Assembly (NCBI GenBank): GCA_910578465.1
Contig: CAJTPW010000004.1
Span: forward strand, 127,078 to 191,077
Source of the DNA: an uncultured Vampirovibrio sp.
GTDB lineage: Bacteria > Cyanobacteriota > Vampirovibrionia > Gastranaerophilales > Gastranaerophilaceae
DNA: 64,000 nt
Reading direction: 5' to 3'
The position numbers and the translations under genes were made by a program. Each line of letters starts with the position of its first letter. Position 1 is the first letter of the stretch. The notes under the pieces were generated by a model, which saw only the letters and a program-made list of their open reading frames with translations, did no database searches and had not been told where the DNA came from. This document shows positions 8,261-17,240 of this stretch, in pieces.

Positions 8261-9832
8261 ATGAGAAAATATATACTCGGGTTTATTTTAGCGTTGCTTT
8301 TGGGGCTTAGCGGTATATTTAACGCTGATACGATGGCTCTTGACAGCGATTATAAAAATAACCTTTTAAAAGTGGATGTGGTGAAAGCAAATGACGGCAG
8401 CTACAAGATAGATTTATTCACCCAAAAACCTTATAATGAGCCAATTAAAGTGATTAAAAAATCTGATACAAGCTATTATGTCTTTTTGCCCGAAACCTAT
8501 CATTCAATAACATCCGTGGGTACATCAGGCGATATCAGCAAAGTTGATGTAAAACTTTATCCTTATGCAGGACAGGATTTGAATAACGGATATACAAAAA
8601 TTGATATTTCAACAAGCAAACCCGTTACTTTTACAACAAGTGTAAGAACAGCAGGAAAACAGGCCCCGAGAGTGGATGCAAAGAAGCTTGCACAGCTTGA
8701 CAGCGCATTTGACGGTAAACCAAACTATCCGAGCACCGCACAAAAGCCTGTAGTGAAGCCTGTTCAGACTCAGCACCCTGTAAAACCTGTTGAAACCGCA
8801 AAAGAACAGACGAAAGAACCTGTGAAAGTTGCCGCGAAACCTTCCGTTCCTGTGGTTTCCAAGAACAATACAGCTGATGCTCCCGTGACACAACAAAAAA
8901 CAGTGTCCGAAAAGGTGGATAAGGCTATAAATAAAGCGAAAGAGGATGCTCAAAAGATTGCAACAGCTGCAGGTACTGAGATTGAGATAGTAGCAAAGAA
9001 TAAAAATCAAATGCAGGAACCCAAAGGCGGAACTCTTGATGTTGAGAAAAAGGCCTCCCCTGTTGATTTAGAAGAAGTTTTAGAGGATGAATTATCCGAT
9101 GAAGATATTTTAAGTCTTGAAGAAGACGCTAAAGAACAAGGCTTAACAGAACTTGCGACAGGCGAAGAAGAAGTAATTCCCGAAATGTCAAGGGAGCAGC
9201 GCATAAAGCAGATGATAAAATATGCTGCAAAAACCGTGCTTGACAATATTTTCTTAATTATTGCAATCGCGCTTCTCCTTGTGGTGCTTGGTCTTCTGCT
9301 CTTCCCGAAAAGAAAAAGAGCTGCAGACAAAGATTCTGCAGTATCACACGGGTATGAAAGCCTTGGAAACATTGTGGATGGCGTTGTAACACATGTTGAA
9401 GCGGCAAAGGCGGAAGGATATCCTGCTTACGAAGAAAAACCGCAAACCCCTGTTGCTGTTGATGCGGCAGAAGCTTATGAAGTTAAGCCAATGCAGACAT
9501 TTGATGAAACAAGTGCAATTGAACCTGTTGCGGTGGCTGAAGAAGAGGCAGGAAGCGGAGATGAGGCCGATGTTCTTGCAACAGCAAGCTTTGGCGAAAA
9601 CAGAGGTCTTTGTCTTGTTAATTATGACGGCAGCATAGCGCTTATAGGCTATATTGAAGATGAGATTTTTGTTATTCAAAACTTCGGCAAAATCACACTT
9701 CTTAACCCGAGCATTCAAACGAGAATTGCGGAACAAAACGAACATGATACAATTTACATCGTAAAAACGGCAAATTCTAAACTTATGGTTAGAGAAACAA
9801 AGACTCTGATTGGTTTAGAGATGGTTATGTAG
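8261..9832 (+). CDS. Exported, membrane-anchored protein of unknown function (AMIN-like N-terminus)
   Basis: I do not recognise a named family. The 523-residue product starts with a signal-peptide-like segment (MRKYILGFILALLLGLSGIF). A roughly 110-residue beta-rich region follows (about 28-135) that resembles AMIN-type domains, with repeats of the form V-D-I-x-T-x-K-P. Then comes a long Pro/Lys/Val-rich low-complexity linker, acidic stretches, one strong transmembrane helix (about residues 330-350) followed by PKRKR, and a soluble C-terminal beta-rich domain of about 90 residues. The layout suggests an envelope-spanning scaffold. GAAGG precedes the ATG and a strong terminator follows the stop. 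Confidence 0.75.
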   Translation: MRKYILGFILALLLGLSGIFNADTMALDSDYKNNLLKVDVVKANDGSYKIDLFTQKPYNEPIKVIKKSDTSYYVFLPETYHSITSVGTSGDISKVDVKLYPYAGQDLNNGYTKIDISTSKPVTFTTSVRTAGKQAPRVDAKKLAQLDSAFDGKPNYPSTAQKPVVKPVQTQHPVKPVETAKEQTKEPVKVAAKPSVPVVSKNNTADAPVTQQKTVSEKVDKAINKAKEDAQKIATAAGTEIEIVAKNKNQMQEPKGGTLDVEKKASPVDLEEVLEDELSDEDILSLEEDAKEQGLTELATGEEEVIPEMSREQRIKQMIKYAAKTVLDNIFLIIAIALLLVVLGLLLFPKRKRAADKDSAVSHGYESLGNIVDGVVTHVEAAKAEGYPAYEEKPQTPVAVDAAEAYEVKPMQTFDETSAIEPVAVAEEEAGSGDEADVLATASFGENRGLCLVNYDGSIALIGYIEDEIFVIQNFGKITLLNPSIQTRIAEQNEHDTIYIVKTANSKLMVRETKTLIGLEMVM

Positions 9833-9835
9833 GCT

Positions 9836-9860
9836 AAAAACCTTATCGCATAAGGTTTTT
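9836..9860. terminator. Intrinsic terminator after the 8261 gene
   Basis: A perfect 11-bp stem (AAAAACCTTAT / ATAAGGTTTTT) with a CGC loop starts three bases after the stop codon; the 3' arm supplies a T run. Confidence 0.88.
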
Positions 9861-10234
9861 AAGGTATACATTATATTGACGGTAAATTTTATTTTGGGGC
9901 ACTTTTATATGAATGTGCCCCAAAACTTTATTCAGGGCTGTTTCTAAGGTGTTTGTGACGTCCGATACCCTTTTAAACTGAAGGTTTTCGGGAGTTTTGT
10001 GTGGCAAATATCATAAAAAATTAAAAATTTTTATAAATGTTTGCAAATATTTTCGGCTTAGATAGTTTTGCGTAGTGCGTTTTCAGAGTTGCTGACATCT
10101 AAAAGCCTTTTATTGCAAGCATTTTCAGGTGTTTTACGGTAAAAGTATGTAAAACTTACCTGTAAACATTGCTGTTGTTGCTATACATCCTTATTTATCT
10201 CTAAAAAAGCCTGCAGGGCAATGGTTTGACGTAA
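9861..10234. other. Intergenic stretch with a hairpin and two decayed repeat units
   Basis: No intact gene is seen. A perfect 11-bp hairpin (TTTTGGGGCAC / GTGCCCCAAAA, 12-base loop) lies at 9892-9925 without a clear T tract. Two diverged copies of one unit lie at about 9957-10011 and 10094-10148. Read on the minus strand they give KTPEN-x3-FKR-x2-DV and KTPEN-x3-KR-x2-DV, with ALxK following. They look like degraded protein-coding repeats broken by stops. Confidence 0.5.
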
Positions 10235-10279
10235 ATAAAACCTGAAATCAAAGCCATAGCCAATAATTTCAGGTTTTAT
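10235..10279 (-). terminator. Terminator-like hairpin after the symporter gene
   Basis: A perfect 14-bp inverted repeat (ATAAAACCTGAAAT / ATTTCAGGTTTTAT, 17-base loop) lies 34 bases beyond the stop of the minus-strand symporter gene. On that strand the distal arm ends in TTTTAT. Confidence 0.75.
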
Positions 10280-10312
10280 GCAATTTAATAAACATATATT
10301 TTTATGCAAATT

Positions 10313-11644
10313 TTACACAAGCCCAAGCCCGAACAGCATTAACAGCACGAGTACAGGCGGTACAACAAACTTCAAAAGGAAGGTAAAAACATCGTAGAAT
10401 TTTTTGTTGTTTGTTAAAAGTTCCATTTTTGGTTTTAAAATCCAGCCGACTACAATGCACAAAATTATTGTGTTTAAAGGAAGCAAAATGTTTGATGCCG
10501 TAAAGTCCATAATCTCGAAAAACGTTTTGCCAAGGAGCTTATAACCGTTTAAAGGCCCGAAAGACCACGTTGTAGGCACCATAAAGACCAAAATTATTAA
10601 AGACATTAAAACTGTTGCAAGCTTTCTTGAAATTTTGAATTTCTCTAAAATTGCCGCAATACTTACTTCCAGAAGGCTTATCCCTGATGTTACCGCTGCA
10701 AAGAACAGTAAAATAAAGAACATTAGCCCGAAAAACTGCCCGAAAGGAAGTGCTGCAAAGACTTTTGGAAGAGTAATAAATACCAGTCCCGCGCCTGCGC
10801 TTGGTTCCAGATTAAATGAGAACACCGCAGGGAAAATCATAATCCCTGCAAGCACTGCTATTATTGTGTTTCCAAGAATTAAAAGCCCTGAAGACTGTAT
10901 TATATCGCTGTCTTTTTTTAAATAACTTCCATATGTCACAAGGCAGCCCATTCCGACACTGAGTGTGAAAAGCGCCTGTCCGAGGGCTGTCAGCACGGTT
11001 GTAAATGTAAATTTTGAAAAATCGGGCGTGAACATAAATTTAAGCCCTTCAATCGAATTTGGAAGGAAAAGCCCTGTAATTGCAAGGAAAAAGAGCATTA
11101 TAATAAACATCGGCATAATAATATTATTTGCCTGCTCAATTCCTTTGTTTACCCCTCTGAACGGGAAAATCGCACACAGGATAAGGAAAATAATTCCCAT
11201 AATAAGCGGTGCAACAGGCTGTGCTGCAAAGGTTTCAAAGGTTCCCTGCCCGATTTGATCAACGGGGATAGTGCCAAAGAGGTATATGAATATGTAATTT
11301 ACCGTCCAACCGCCAACTACAAAGTAAAAGCAGGGGATAAAGATTGATGTGATAAAACAAAGCCAGCCGAAAATACTGAATTTTTTGTTTATTTTTTCAT
11401 AAGACCTTATAACCCCTCTTCGCATTTGTTTTCCAAGCAGAAGTTCGCAAAGAAGCGGGATTGAGCATATAAAAACGGTCAAAAGCACATACATTAAAAG
11501 AAACAAAGCGCCGCCGTTTTGCCCCATAACATAAGGAAAACGCCAAATATTGCCAAGCCCCACGGCACACCCGAGCGTTGCCATTATAAAAGCAAAGCCT
11601 GATGACCAGTTTGGACGTTTTGCAGCACTTCTCTCTATTGCCAT
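10313..11644 (-). CDS. Neurotransmitter:sodium symporter (NSS/SNF) family transporter
   Basis: This is an integral membrane carrier that uses the sodium gradient to import an amino acid or amine. The 443-residue protein opens with the family's TM1 signature, ATLGCAVGLGNIWRFPY (residues 22-38), including the unwound Gly-containing stretch that binds sodium and substrate. Eleven or so hydrophobic segments follow; 11 to 12 helices is normal for bacterial NSS proteins. The actual substrate cannot be read from the sequence. It is a single gene with its own terminator downstream. Confidence 0.92.
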   Translation of the reverse strand: MAIERSAAKRPNWSSGFAFIMATLGCAVGLGNIWRFPYVMGQNGGALFLLMYVLLTVFICSIPLLCELLLGKQMRRGVIRSYEKINKKFSIFGWLCFITSIFIPCFYFVVGGWTVNYIFIYLFGTIPVDQIGQGTFETFAAQPVAPLIMGIIFLILCAIFPFRGVNKGIEQANNIIMPMFIIMLFFLAITGLFLPNSIEGLKFMFTPDFSKFTFTTVLTALGQALFTLSVGMGCLVTYGSYLKKDSDIIQSSGLLILGNTIIAVLAGIMIFPAVFSFNLEPSAGAGLVFITLPKVFAALPFGQFFGLMFFILLFFAAVTSGISLLEVSIAAILEKFKISRKLATVLMSLIILVFMVPTTWSFGPLNGYKLLGKTFFEIMDFTASNILLPLNTIILCIVVGWILKPKMELLTNNKKFYDVFTFLLKFVVPPVLVLLMLFGLGLV

Positions 11645-11729
11645 TTTCTCTAATTCCTTATTTTTAATTACAATTGTAGTACATTTTAAAATTTACAAAA
11701 ACAAAAGTCAACCCGCTAAATATAATATC

Positions 11730-12179
11730 CTATTTAAACCGTTCCATTTCCCTTTGTACATCTTTCTTTTTCAGGGTTTCCCTTTTATCATGAAGTTTTT
11801 TACCTTTGCAAAGCCCGATTTCAAGTTTTGCAAAACCTCTTTCCAAAAACAGCTCCAGCGGCACAATTGTGTAGTTTTCCTGCTTTATTTTGCCTAAAAT
11901 TTTTAATATTTCTTTTTTGGTTAAAAGAAGCTTTCTTGTGCGCTCGGGGTCGTGATTGTTTCTGTTTCCGCCTTCATACGGGCTTATATGGCAATTGTAG
12001 AGGAAAATTTCCATATCTTCAATTTTTGCAAAGCTGTCTTTCAGGTTTATTGCACCTTTTCGAATCGATTTTATTTCCGTTCCGAAAAGCACAATTCCTG
12101 CCTTAAACTTGTCAAAGATTAAGTAATCGTGGTATGCCTTTTTGTTTGCGGCTATTATTTTTCTTCCTTCGTTTGCCAT
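11730..12179 (-). CDS. smpB: SsrA-binding protein SmpB
   Basis: SmpB binds tmRNA and brings it to stalled ribosomes for trans-translation. The 149-residue product starts MANEGRKIIAANKKAYHDY and contains the diagnostic GIVLFGTEIKSIRKG, LYNCHISPYEGG, RKLLLTKKEI and the basic tail KGKKLHDKRETLKKKD. I chose the ATG at 12179 over one 15 codons upstream because the shorter form matches the family and an extended -10 (TGGTATAAT) ends only seven bases before it, so the messenger is probably nearly leaderless. The tmRNA gene itself is not in the window. Confidence 0.94.
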   Translation of the reverse strand: MANEGRKIIAANKKAYHDYLIFDKFKAGIVLFGTEIKSIRKGAINLKDSFAKIEDMEIFLYNCHISPYEGGNRNNHDPERTRKLLLTKKEILKILGKIKQENYTIVPLELFLERGFAKLEIGLCKGKKLHDKRETLKKKDVQREMERFK

Positions 12180-12186
12180 AGAAATT

Positions 12187-12195
12187 ATTATACCA
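12187..12195 (-). promoter_or_regulatory. Extended -10 promoter of smpB
   Basis: On the minus strand TGGTATAAT lies with its last T seven bases before the smpB ATG, so transcription should start at or next to the start codon. No ribosome site is present. Confidence 0.55.
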
Positions 12196-12210
12196 TGGTA
12201 ATTTTGCCTA

Positions 12211-12219
12211 TGATATAAT
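12211..12219 (+). promoter_or_regulatory. Extended -10 promoter of the sensor kinase gene
   Basis: TGATATAAT ends ten bases before the ATG at 12230, predicting a 5' leader of about four bases. It is back-to-back with the smpB promoter. Confidence 0.55.
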
Positions 12220-12229
12220 ATCAATTGCT

Positions 12230-14041
12230 ATGAAGTTTAAATTGAATTTTGATGATACGGCACAAAACAGATTAATCACGGCTGGGCTCTTGGTTTCCAC
12301 CGTTTTAATCATCGCGGTTTCAATCTTTGCTATAGGAAAAATTCAGGAAAAACTTTATGAAAGTTATGCAAATTTTGGTCAGCTTTTAGGTAAAACTATT
12401 GCAATACAAAGCTATGAGCTTACAAAAAATAAAACCCCAAATGAAAGACGGTTAATTTTAAAATCGCACTCCGTTTCAATCTTGGAGAGCAATTCGGATA
12501 TTTCTTTCATAACATTTAAGGATAAAAACGGCAATATAATTACATCCACAACGGATACTTTTAAGGAAAAGGCCGAAAATACAAAAACAAACCTCTCTGC
12601 GCCTATTTCAAACGAAAAAGGAGAAATTGAAGGCACGGTTGAAATCGGGCTGAATGCTTCGATGGCATCTGCCATTGCAAAGACGACCAAAAACTCCATG
12701 TTTATTGTTTTTACGCTTGTTTGGGCGGTGTTTACGGTTGTAATTTTGATAAATACATTTTTAATTACCCGCGAATTGTCAATTCTTCATCAGGGGGTAA
12801 AAGCCATATCGGGCGGGAAATTCGGTACCCTTCTGGAGCACAAGGAAGCGTCAGGTGAAATTAAGGAATTATTTGCCGCATTTAACGATATGTCAAGCCG
12901 TCTGCATATTTACGAAGAACAAAATATCGAAGAGCTGACCCTTGAGAGGAACAAATTTGAATCTGTTTTGATGAATATTGCAAACGGGGTTGTCGTTTGC
13001 GACAGCGAAGACAATGCCGTCCTTGTAAACCCTATTGCAGAGCATATTTTGTCCGTTAAATCGTCCGATATTATTGACACTTCCTTTGAAGATTTTGTTG
13101 ATGTTGAAGGCAGGGCCTGTTTTAAGGATGAAATTGAAACCTTTAAAAGGACCCCGCTTGAAATTATCGAGAAAAAACCGCTGGAATTTAACGTGGATGT
13201 GAATCAGCGTGTTGTAAAATCTGTTATTTCGCCGATGTTTTCAAAATCGCACGATTATTTAGGGTATATTATTGTTCTTATCGATATTACAAAAGAAGCC
13301 GAAGTGGATAAGCTGAAAAGTGATTTTATTTCAAACGTATCCCATGAGCTTCGCACCCCTGTAACCGTGCTTAGAAGCTACATTGATACTCTTTATAATT
13401 TTGGTTCCGAGTTTAAATTTGAAGAGCAGAGCGAATTTATCGGTGTCATAAATCAGGAAATTATCCGTCTGAATAATATGGTGAATGATATTTTGGATTT
13501 TTCGAAGCTTGAATCGGACACACGATATGAAAAAACCGAAGGTGACATTATGCAAACGCTTGAAGGAACTTTGTCGGGCCTTAAAGTGCTTGCGGAAGAG
13601 AAGGGTGTGACATTTGCGGTTGAAAAAGAAGGGGAAATCCCTGTGCTGCCATACAACGAGGAGAGCATTTCCCGTGTGATTTCAAACCTTGTTACAAATG
13701 CGATAAAATATGCACCGAATAACTCTTCAATTAATATTAGGGCAAAAATATCCGATAAAATGGCGGAAAGTGTTGAAATAACCGTGACGGATACGGGCAT
13801 CGGTATTTCAAAAGAACATCAAAAAAAGATTTTTGATCGTTTTTACCGTGTCGAAAACGACACACACACTATTAAAGGTACGGGGCTCGGGCTTCATCTG
13901 GTAAAAGTGACCGTTGAAAAACATCATAGCGGCAAGGTTTTTGTTGAATCCGAATTAAACAAAGGATCAACATTCGGTTTTTGCCTGCCTTTACATCCCG
14001 TTGAGGATATACAGGAAGCTGAAAAAGAAGCTACAGTGTAG
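12230..14041 (+). CDS. Membrane sensor histidine kinase (orphan)
   Basis: This is a PhoR/ResE-like two-component sensor of 603 residues. In order it has a first transmembrane helix (about 16-37), an extracytoplasmic sensing region, a second helix (about 160-180), a HAMP linker, a coiled-coil and PAS-like region (about 235-350), the HisKA box FISNVSHELRTPV with the phosphorylated His near 372, and an ATPase domain with N box LVTNAIKYAP, G1 DTGIGI and G2 KGTGLGLHLVK. No response regulator lies beside it, so its partner is elsewhere; the NarL-type regulator at 62919 is the only one in the window. The signal is unknown. Confidence 0.92.
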   Translation: MKFKLNFDDTAQNRLITAGLLVSTVLIIAVSIFAIGKIQEKLYESYANFGQLLGKTIAIQSYELTKNKTPNERRLILKSHSVSILESNSDISFITFKDKNGNIITSTTDTFKEKAENTKTNLSAPISNEKGEIEGTVEIGLNASMASAIAKTTKNSMFIVFTLVWAVFTVVILINTFLITRELSILHQGVKAISGGKFGTLLEHKEASGEIKELFAAFNDMSSRLHIYEEQNIEELTLERNKFESVLMNIANGVVVCDSEDNAVLVNPIAEHILSVKSSDIIDTSFEDFVDVEGRACFKDEIETFKRTPLEIIEKKPLEFNVDVNQRVVKSVISPMFSKSHDYLGYIIVLIDITKEAEVDKLKSDFISNVSHELRTPVTVLRSYIDTLYNFGSEFKFEEQSEFIGVINQEIIRLNNMVNDILDFSKLESDTRYEKTEGDIMQTLEGTLSGLKVLAEEKGVTFAVEKEGEIPVLPYNEESISRVISNLVTNAIKYAPNNSSINIRAKISDKMAESVEITVTDTGIGISKEHQKKIFDRFYRVENDTHTIKGTGLGLHLVKVTVEKHHSGKVFVESELNKGSTFGFCLPLHPVEDIQEAEKEATV

Positions 14042-14148
14042 TTTTGGCTTTTTATAGCTGATGTGAATAAAATTTTGATGTGCGCAAATTTTGTTTTTTA
14101 GGAGCGTTAAGGATATACAGACGCACAAACTGTATGGGGATCCTATAA

Positions 14149-14721
14149 ATGTCAGTTAATAATATAGGTCCAAATATTCGCGGCTCAAGCCTTTTAGCTT
14201 CATATCTCGAAAAGCAAAATGCCGCTCCTTCAGCGCAGGTTCCCACGGTACAAAATCCTGTGCAGAATTCCGTGCAAAATATTGTGCAGAACGGTGTTCA
14301 AGGTGGTGTGCAAAATCCTGCAGGTTCCATGCAGGTGCCGCTCAGAACTTTTACAGAGCAGGCTGCATTGTCTAAAAACCCTGCCGTACAAGTTTCTTTG
14401 CCTCAAACTGGCGTTGTGCAGCCCCCTGTGCTTCAGCCTGCAGCGCAAAACCCTGTGACACAAACCTCTGCGGACACCCCTGTCGTACAGGTTGAAAATA
14501 AATCTGAAAAGACCTCTTTTATTTCTAAGGTTAAAGAATTTTTCAAAAACCCTAAATCAAAGAAAATAATAATCGGAGGGATAGCTGCAGCCGTTGTAAT
14601 TGCAGGTATTACGGCTTTTGCTCTGCTCACCCGTAAAAAGCCTCAACCATCTTCGGAACTTGAATCTGCTCTTTGGGAATTTGTGAATACTATGGACGAT
14701 TTACTCGGACGCAAAAAATAG
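14149..14721 (+). CDS. Unknown protein with Val-Gln-Asn repeats and one membrane helix
   Basis: No family recognised. The 190-residue product starts MSVNNIGPNIRGSS, an Asn/Ile leader related to the leader seen on other small proteins here. It continues with a low-complexity zone rich in VQNxVQN and PV repeats (about 35-110), then a basic stretch (EFFKNPKSKK), a single hydrophobic helix (IIIGGIAAAVVIAGITAFALL) and a short cytoplasmic-type tail. This looks like a tail-anchored surface or membrane protein. GGGGA precedes the ATG. Confidence 0.65.
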   Translation: MSVNNIGPNIRGSSLLASYLEKQNAAPSAQVPTVQNPVQNSVQNIVQNGVQGGVQNPAGSMQVPLRTFTEQAALSKNPAVQVSLPQTGVVQPPVLQPAAQNPVTQTSADTPVVQVENKSEKTSFISKVKEFFKNPKSKKIIIGGIAAAVVIAGITAFALLTRKKPQPSSELESALWEFVNTMDDLLGRKK

Positions 14722-14809
14722 GAAAACAGGAAAGCAAAAGCAGATTAAAAAACAGGTAAAAAACTATAATCCCCTAAAAAAATTTTAAAGAAAGGTATCG
14801 GCAAAAAAA

Positions 14810-15544
14810 ATGAAAGTAAACAATATTGCTTCTTCAAATTTCTATAATTCTAATAATTTAGCCTCAAAAAACAATATGACGGTAAAAAGCCGTTCCATAT
14901 CAACTTTTGGGGCAGGAGACAGTTTTGCACGCTCTTCAAAAACCTTTCAAAATGTAACAGATAGCGTTTCTTTCACGGGTCTTTTGCCTTTCCAAAAAGT
15001 TGCACCCGCAATTCAAAAAGAAATTTCGGAACTTCCCGTGTCAAAAGCTTTGCAAAAGCAGCTTCTAAAGCTTGCAGGGGGAGCTGATACATTTTTTGCC
15101 AAGGCAAGAATTATTCTTGAAAATTCTGCGTCCGAAAATATTACCGCAGATGAAAAAGCTTGTCATAACCTTGTTTTAGGTTTGGTGGATGGAGCAAGAG
15201 GTTTGTTGAAGGGTGAAGGTTGGAATAATACGGCTGCTTTAGCCAAATTGCTCCAAGGGGTAAGAGAAGCGCTTATGGCTATAGACAAACTGAAGGCTGA
15301 ACAAGACATTGTACAAACCGATATCGATTCGGTTGTTGGTAAAAAGCTTATTAATTTCATTGATTATTGCGATGATACTTTACAAAGAATTGAAGACGGC
15401 TCTGAAGTTCCCGATGAATTTGGTATTGATTTAATCGGCAAAATTGTTGACGTTGCAAAAGATATGAAAGCAGCCGACCCTGAAGGTGTAAAACAATTTG
15501 TGGAAGAGGTTTCTTTCGTAAAACTGCCTTTTTGGAAGAAATAG
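14810..15544 (+). CDS. Unknown leader-motif protein (MKVNNI...SFTGLL)
   Basis: No named family recognised. The 244-residue product starts MKVNNIASSNFYNSNNLASK, a disordered Asn/Ser-rich leader, and has VSFTGLLPF at about residues 53-61; after that the sequence becomes mostly helical with Ala/Leu/Lys-rich segments and no membrane span. The SFTGLL string also ends the 63-residue protein at 34900. It lies 88 bases after the preceding repeat protein and may be cotranscribed with it. AAAGG precedes the ATG. Confidence 0.65.
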   Translation: MKVNNIASSNFYNSNNLASKNNMTVKSRSISTFGAGDSFARSSKTFQNVTDSVSFTGLLPFQKVAPAIQKEISELPVSKALQKQLLKLAGGADTFFAKARIILENSASENITADEKACHNLVLGLVDGARGLLKGEGWNNTAALAKLLQGVREALMAIDKLKAEQDIVQTDIDSVVGKKLINFIDYCDDTLQRIEDGSEVPDEFGIDLIGKIVDVAKDMKAADPEGVKQFVEEVSFVKLPFWKK

Positions 15545-15547
15545 CAG

Positions 15548-15766
15548 TTACATCAAAAGCTCATGGGGTTCGACTTTGAGGGCGTCTGCAAGGCGGCCCA
15601 AGAAGTTCATACTGGGGGTACTTCTGCCCGTTTCAAGGGCTTGTATATAATCTTCGGTTACATCAGCCTGAACACCAAGCTCAAATTGTGTTAATTTAAG
15701 AGCTTTTCTATATTTTCTTATATTTGGGCCGAGTTTTACCTTTATTTTTTCAATGCCGCTTGCCAT
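15548..15766 (-). CDS. Small XRE-family HTH regulator
   Basis: The 72-residue protein is essentially one Cro/C1-type helix-turn-helix: LGPNIRKYRKALKLTQFELGVQADVTEDYIQALETGRSTPSMNFLGRLADAL. It lacks any effector domain. It is convergent with the preceding gene (3 bases apart). A TATGAT -10 lies exactly six bases before its ATG and no ribosome site is visible, so it is a candidate leaderless gene. Confidence 0.85.
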   Translation of the reverse strand: MASGIEKIKVKLGPNIRKYRKALKLTQFELGVQADVTEDYIQALETGRSTPSMNFLGRLADALKVEPHELLM

Positions 15767-15837
15767 AGTTTAATCATAATGATAAAATCTTTTTAAAAGC
15801 CCGTTAATTTGTCGGGGTTTTTATTAAGGAGAGGATT

Positions 15838-16029
15838 ATGCAAAATAATAAAATAGATAAAAAATATATTAAAAAGAGTGTGAGAGAAATTTTTCACCTT
15901 TCTACCTTACTTTTAGATTATTGTAGGCATAATTCGGATATGGAAGGCATTGATAGTCTTTGCACAGGGCTGAATATGCTTTATAAAAAAGCAGACGATT
16001 TAAACTTTAAACTTATGGGGGTAGAATAG
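15838..16029 (+). CDS. Small helical protein of unknown function
   Basis: The 63-residue product (MQNNKIDKKYIKKSVREIFH...) is highly charged and predicted helical with no membrane segment. I do not recognise it. Its AAGGAGAGG ribosome site, 5-6 bases from the ATG, argues that it is a real gene. It sits between the small XRE gene (divergent) and the TIM-barrel gene (convergent). Confidence 0.6.
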   Translation: MQNNKIDKKYIKKSVREIFHLSTLLLDYCRHNSDMEGIDSLCTGLNMLYKKADDLNFKLMGVE

Positions 16030-16043
16030 CCTGCTAAAACAGA

Positions 16044-16850
16044 TTATTCCCCGAAAACTTCTTTTTCGATTTCTCTATAATATTCTATGCTCTCAAACAG
16101 GGCGTCTTTGTCAAAGATTTCAAAGGCTATCTGCGGGAAAAGCTGCATATCTTTTAAGGTTTCAAGGATTGGCTTGATTTCAAGCGACCCCTTTTTAAGG
16201 CTTGAATGCGCATCTTCATCCCCGAAATTGTTGTGAAAATGCATATGATGAAGCATTATGCCGTAATCTTTAATCCAATCGGAGACGGGAATTTTTGAAT
16301 GGATATTGCAATGTCCGATATCAACCGTAGCCTTTAAATTTGGCGAATTTATCGCCGCTATAATGTTTCGAATAAGTTCGTTGTTTGGCTCATGCACATT
16401 TTCAATTGTTGCAACAATTCCTTCTTTTTCAAAATGGGGAATAAATTCTCTGAAAAATTCAATGTTTGAGAGGAAAAAATTCTCGCGATATTGTTTTTGC
16501 TGTAATAAATTGTTGTAGCATGTGTGGAAAACAACTGTCTTTGCGCCAAGTTCCGCCGCTATTTCAAAGCTTTGATAATATCTTTTAATTGACGCTTCAC
16601 ATATCATCGGGTCTTTAGAGCATATGCAAAGGTTTGAAAAAAATCCATGCAGGGTTAAAGGTCCTTCGAGCCCTGAAATTGCGTCTTTATATAGAGCCAG
16701 AGTGCCGTCAAAATCATCGTCAATTTCTCTAAGCTTCCCGAAGCGGCTGATTTCAAGCCCCGTTTGAAGCTCGTTTGCAGTTTCCACGGCGCCGTAGATA
16801 TTATGAAAATCAACCGTTGAAGATATAAAAATTTCGCTTTTATTTTTCAT
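16044..16850 (-). CDS. Sugar phosphate isomerase/epimerase-like TIM-barrel protein
   Basis: The 268-residue protein belongs to the AP-endonuclease-2/xylose-isomerase-like barrel group. Visible metal-ligand regions are VVFHTCYNN, VATIENVHEPN, KATVDIGHCNIH, HMHFHNNFGDEDAHSSL and a final IAFEIF. The substrate is not predictable. I chose the ATG at 16850; a TATAAT ends nine bases before it, predicting a leader of only about three bases. The longer in-frame reading to 16901 overlaps the divergent gene and adds an unrelated hydrophobic stretch. Confidence 0.75.
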   Translation of the reverse strand: MKNKSEIFISSTVDFHNIYGAVETANELQTGLEISRFGKLREIDDDFDGTLALYKDAISGLEGPLTLHGFFSNLCICSKDPMICEASIKRYYQSFEIAAELGAKTVVFHTCYNNLLQQKQYRENFFLSNIEFFREFIPHFEKEGIVATIENVHEPNNELIRNIIAAINSPNLKATVDIGHCNIHSKIPVSDWIKDYGIMLHHMHFHNNFGDEDAHSSLKKGSLEIKPILETLKDMQLFPQIAFEIFDKDALFESIEYYREIEKEVFGE

Positions 16851-16935
16851 CTCAATTAGATTATAATTTAAAAATAAGTTTATGTATATTATAGAGCTCA
16901 TTTTTAAATTAAAAGAAAAGTATCAAAAAGGCGGA

Positions 16936-17199
16936 ATGAAGGGGCTTTTTGGCCTTAAGAAATCTGCGGGCAAAAATTTTGCACTTCAAAATACCGTATC
17001 TCCAAATACAACTGCAGGGCAGGGCTCTGATGTACATGAGGAGGATTTTGAAGCAGAATATGAAACCTGTGAGCACATTTTTCGCCCCATAGATTCTACA
17101 AATACGGTTTTTGCCTGTGTTAAATGCGGATATTTAATTCATTGCAGCGAAGATGAGTTTAAAAAGAAGAATATTTTTGAAGACAATCTGCCTGAATAA
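16936..17199 (+). CDS. Small protein with a C-terminal zinc-ribbon-like motif
   Basis: The 87-residue product has a disordered N-terminus and ends with CEHIFRPIDSTNTVFACVKCGYLIHC, where C, H, CxxC and a final C could bind zinc. I place the start at 16936 because AAGGCGGA lies right upstream; an earlier ATG at 16882 has no ribosome site. Family unknown. It is convergent with fliR. Confidence 0.6.
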   Translation: MKGLFGLKKSAGKNFALQNTVSPNTTAGQGSDVHEEDFEAEYETCEHIFRPIDSTNTVFACVKCGYLIHCSEDEFKKKNIFEDNLPE

Positions 17200-17240
17200 G
17201 TTTTTAAAAAAACTATACGAAGATATTCAACATGAGGTCT

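Noticed and set aside
8609..9745. Several long open frames opposite the 8261 gene
   Set aside because: They are antisense shadows of a gene with repetitive, Pro/Lys-rich codons; they lack ribosome sites and coding character.
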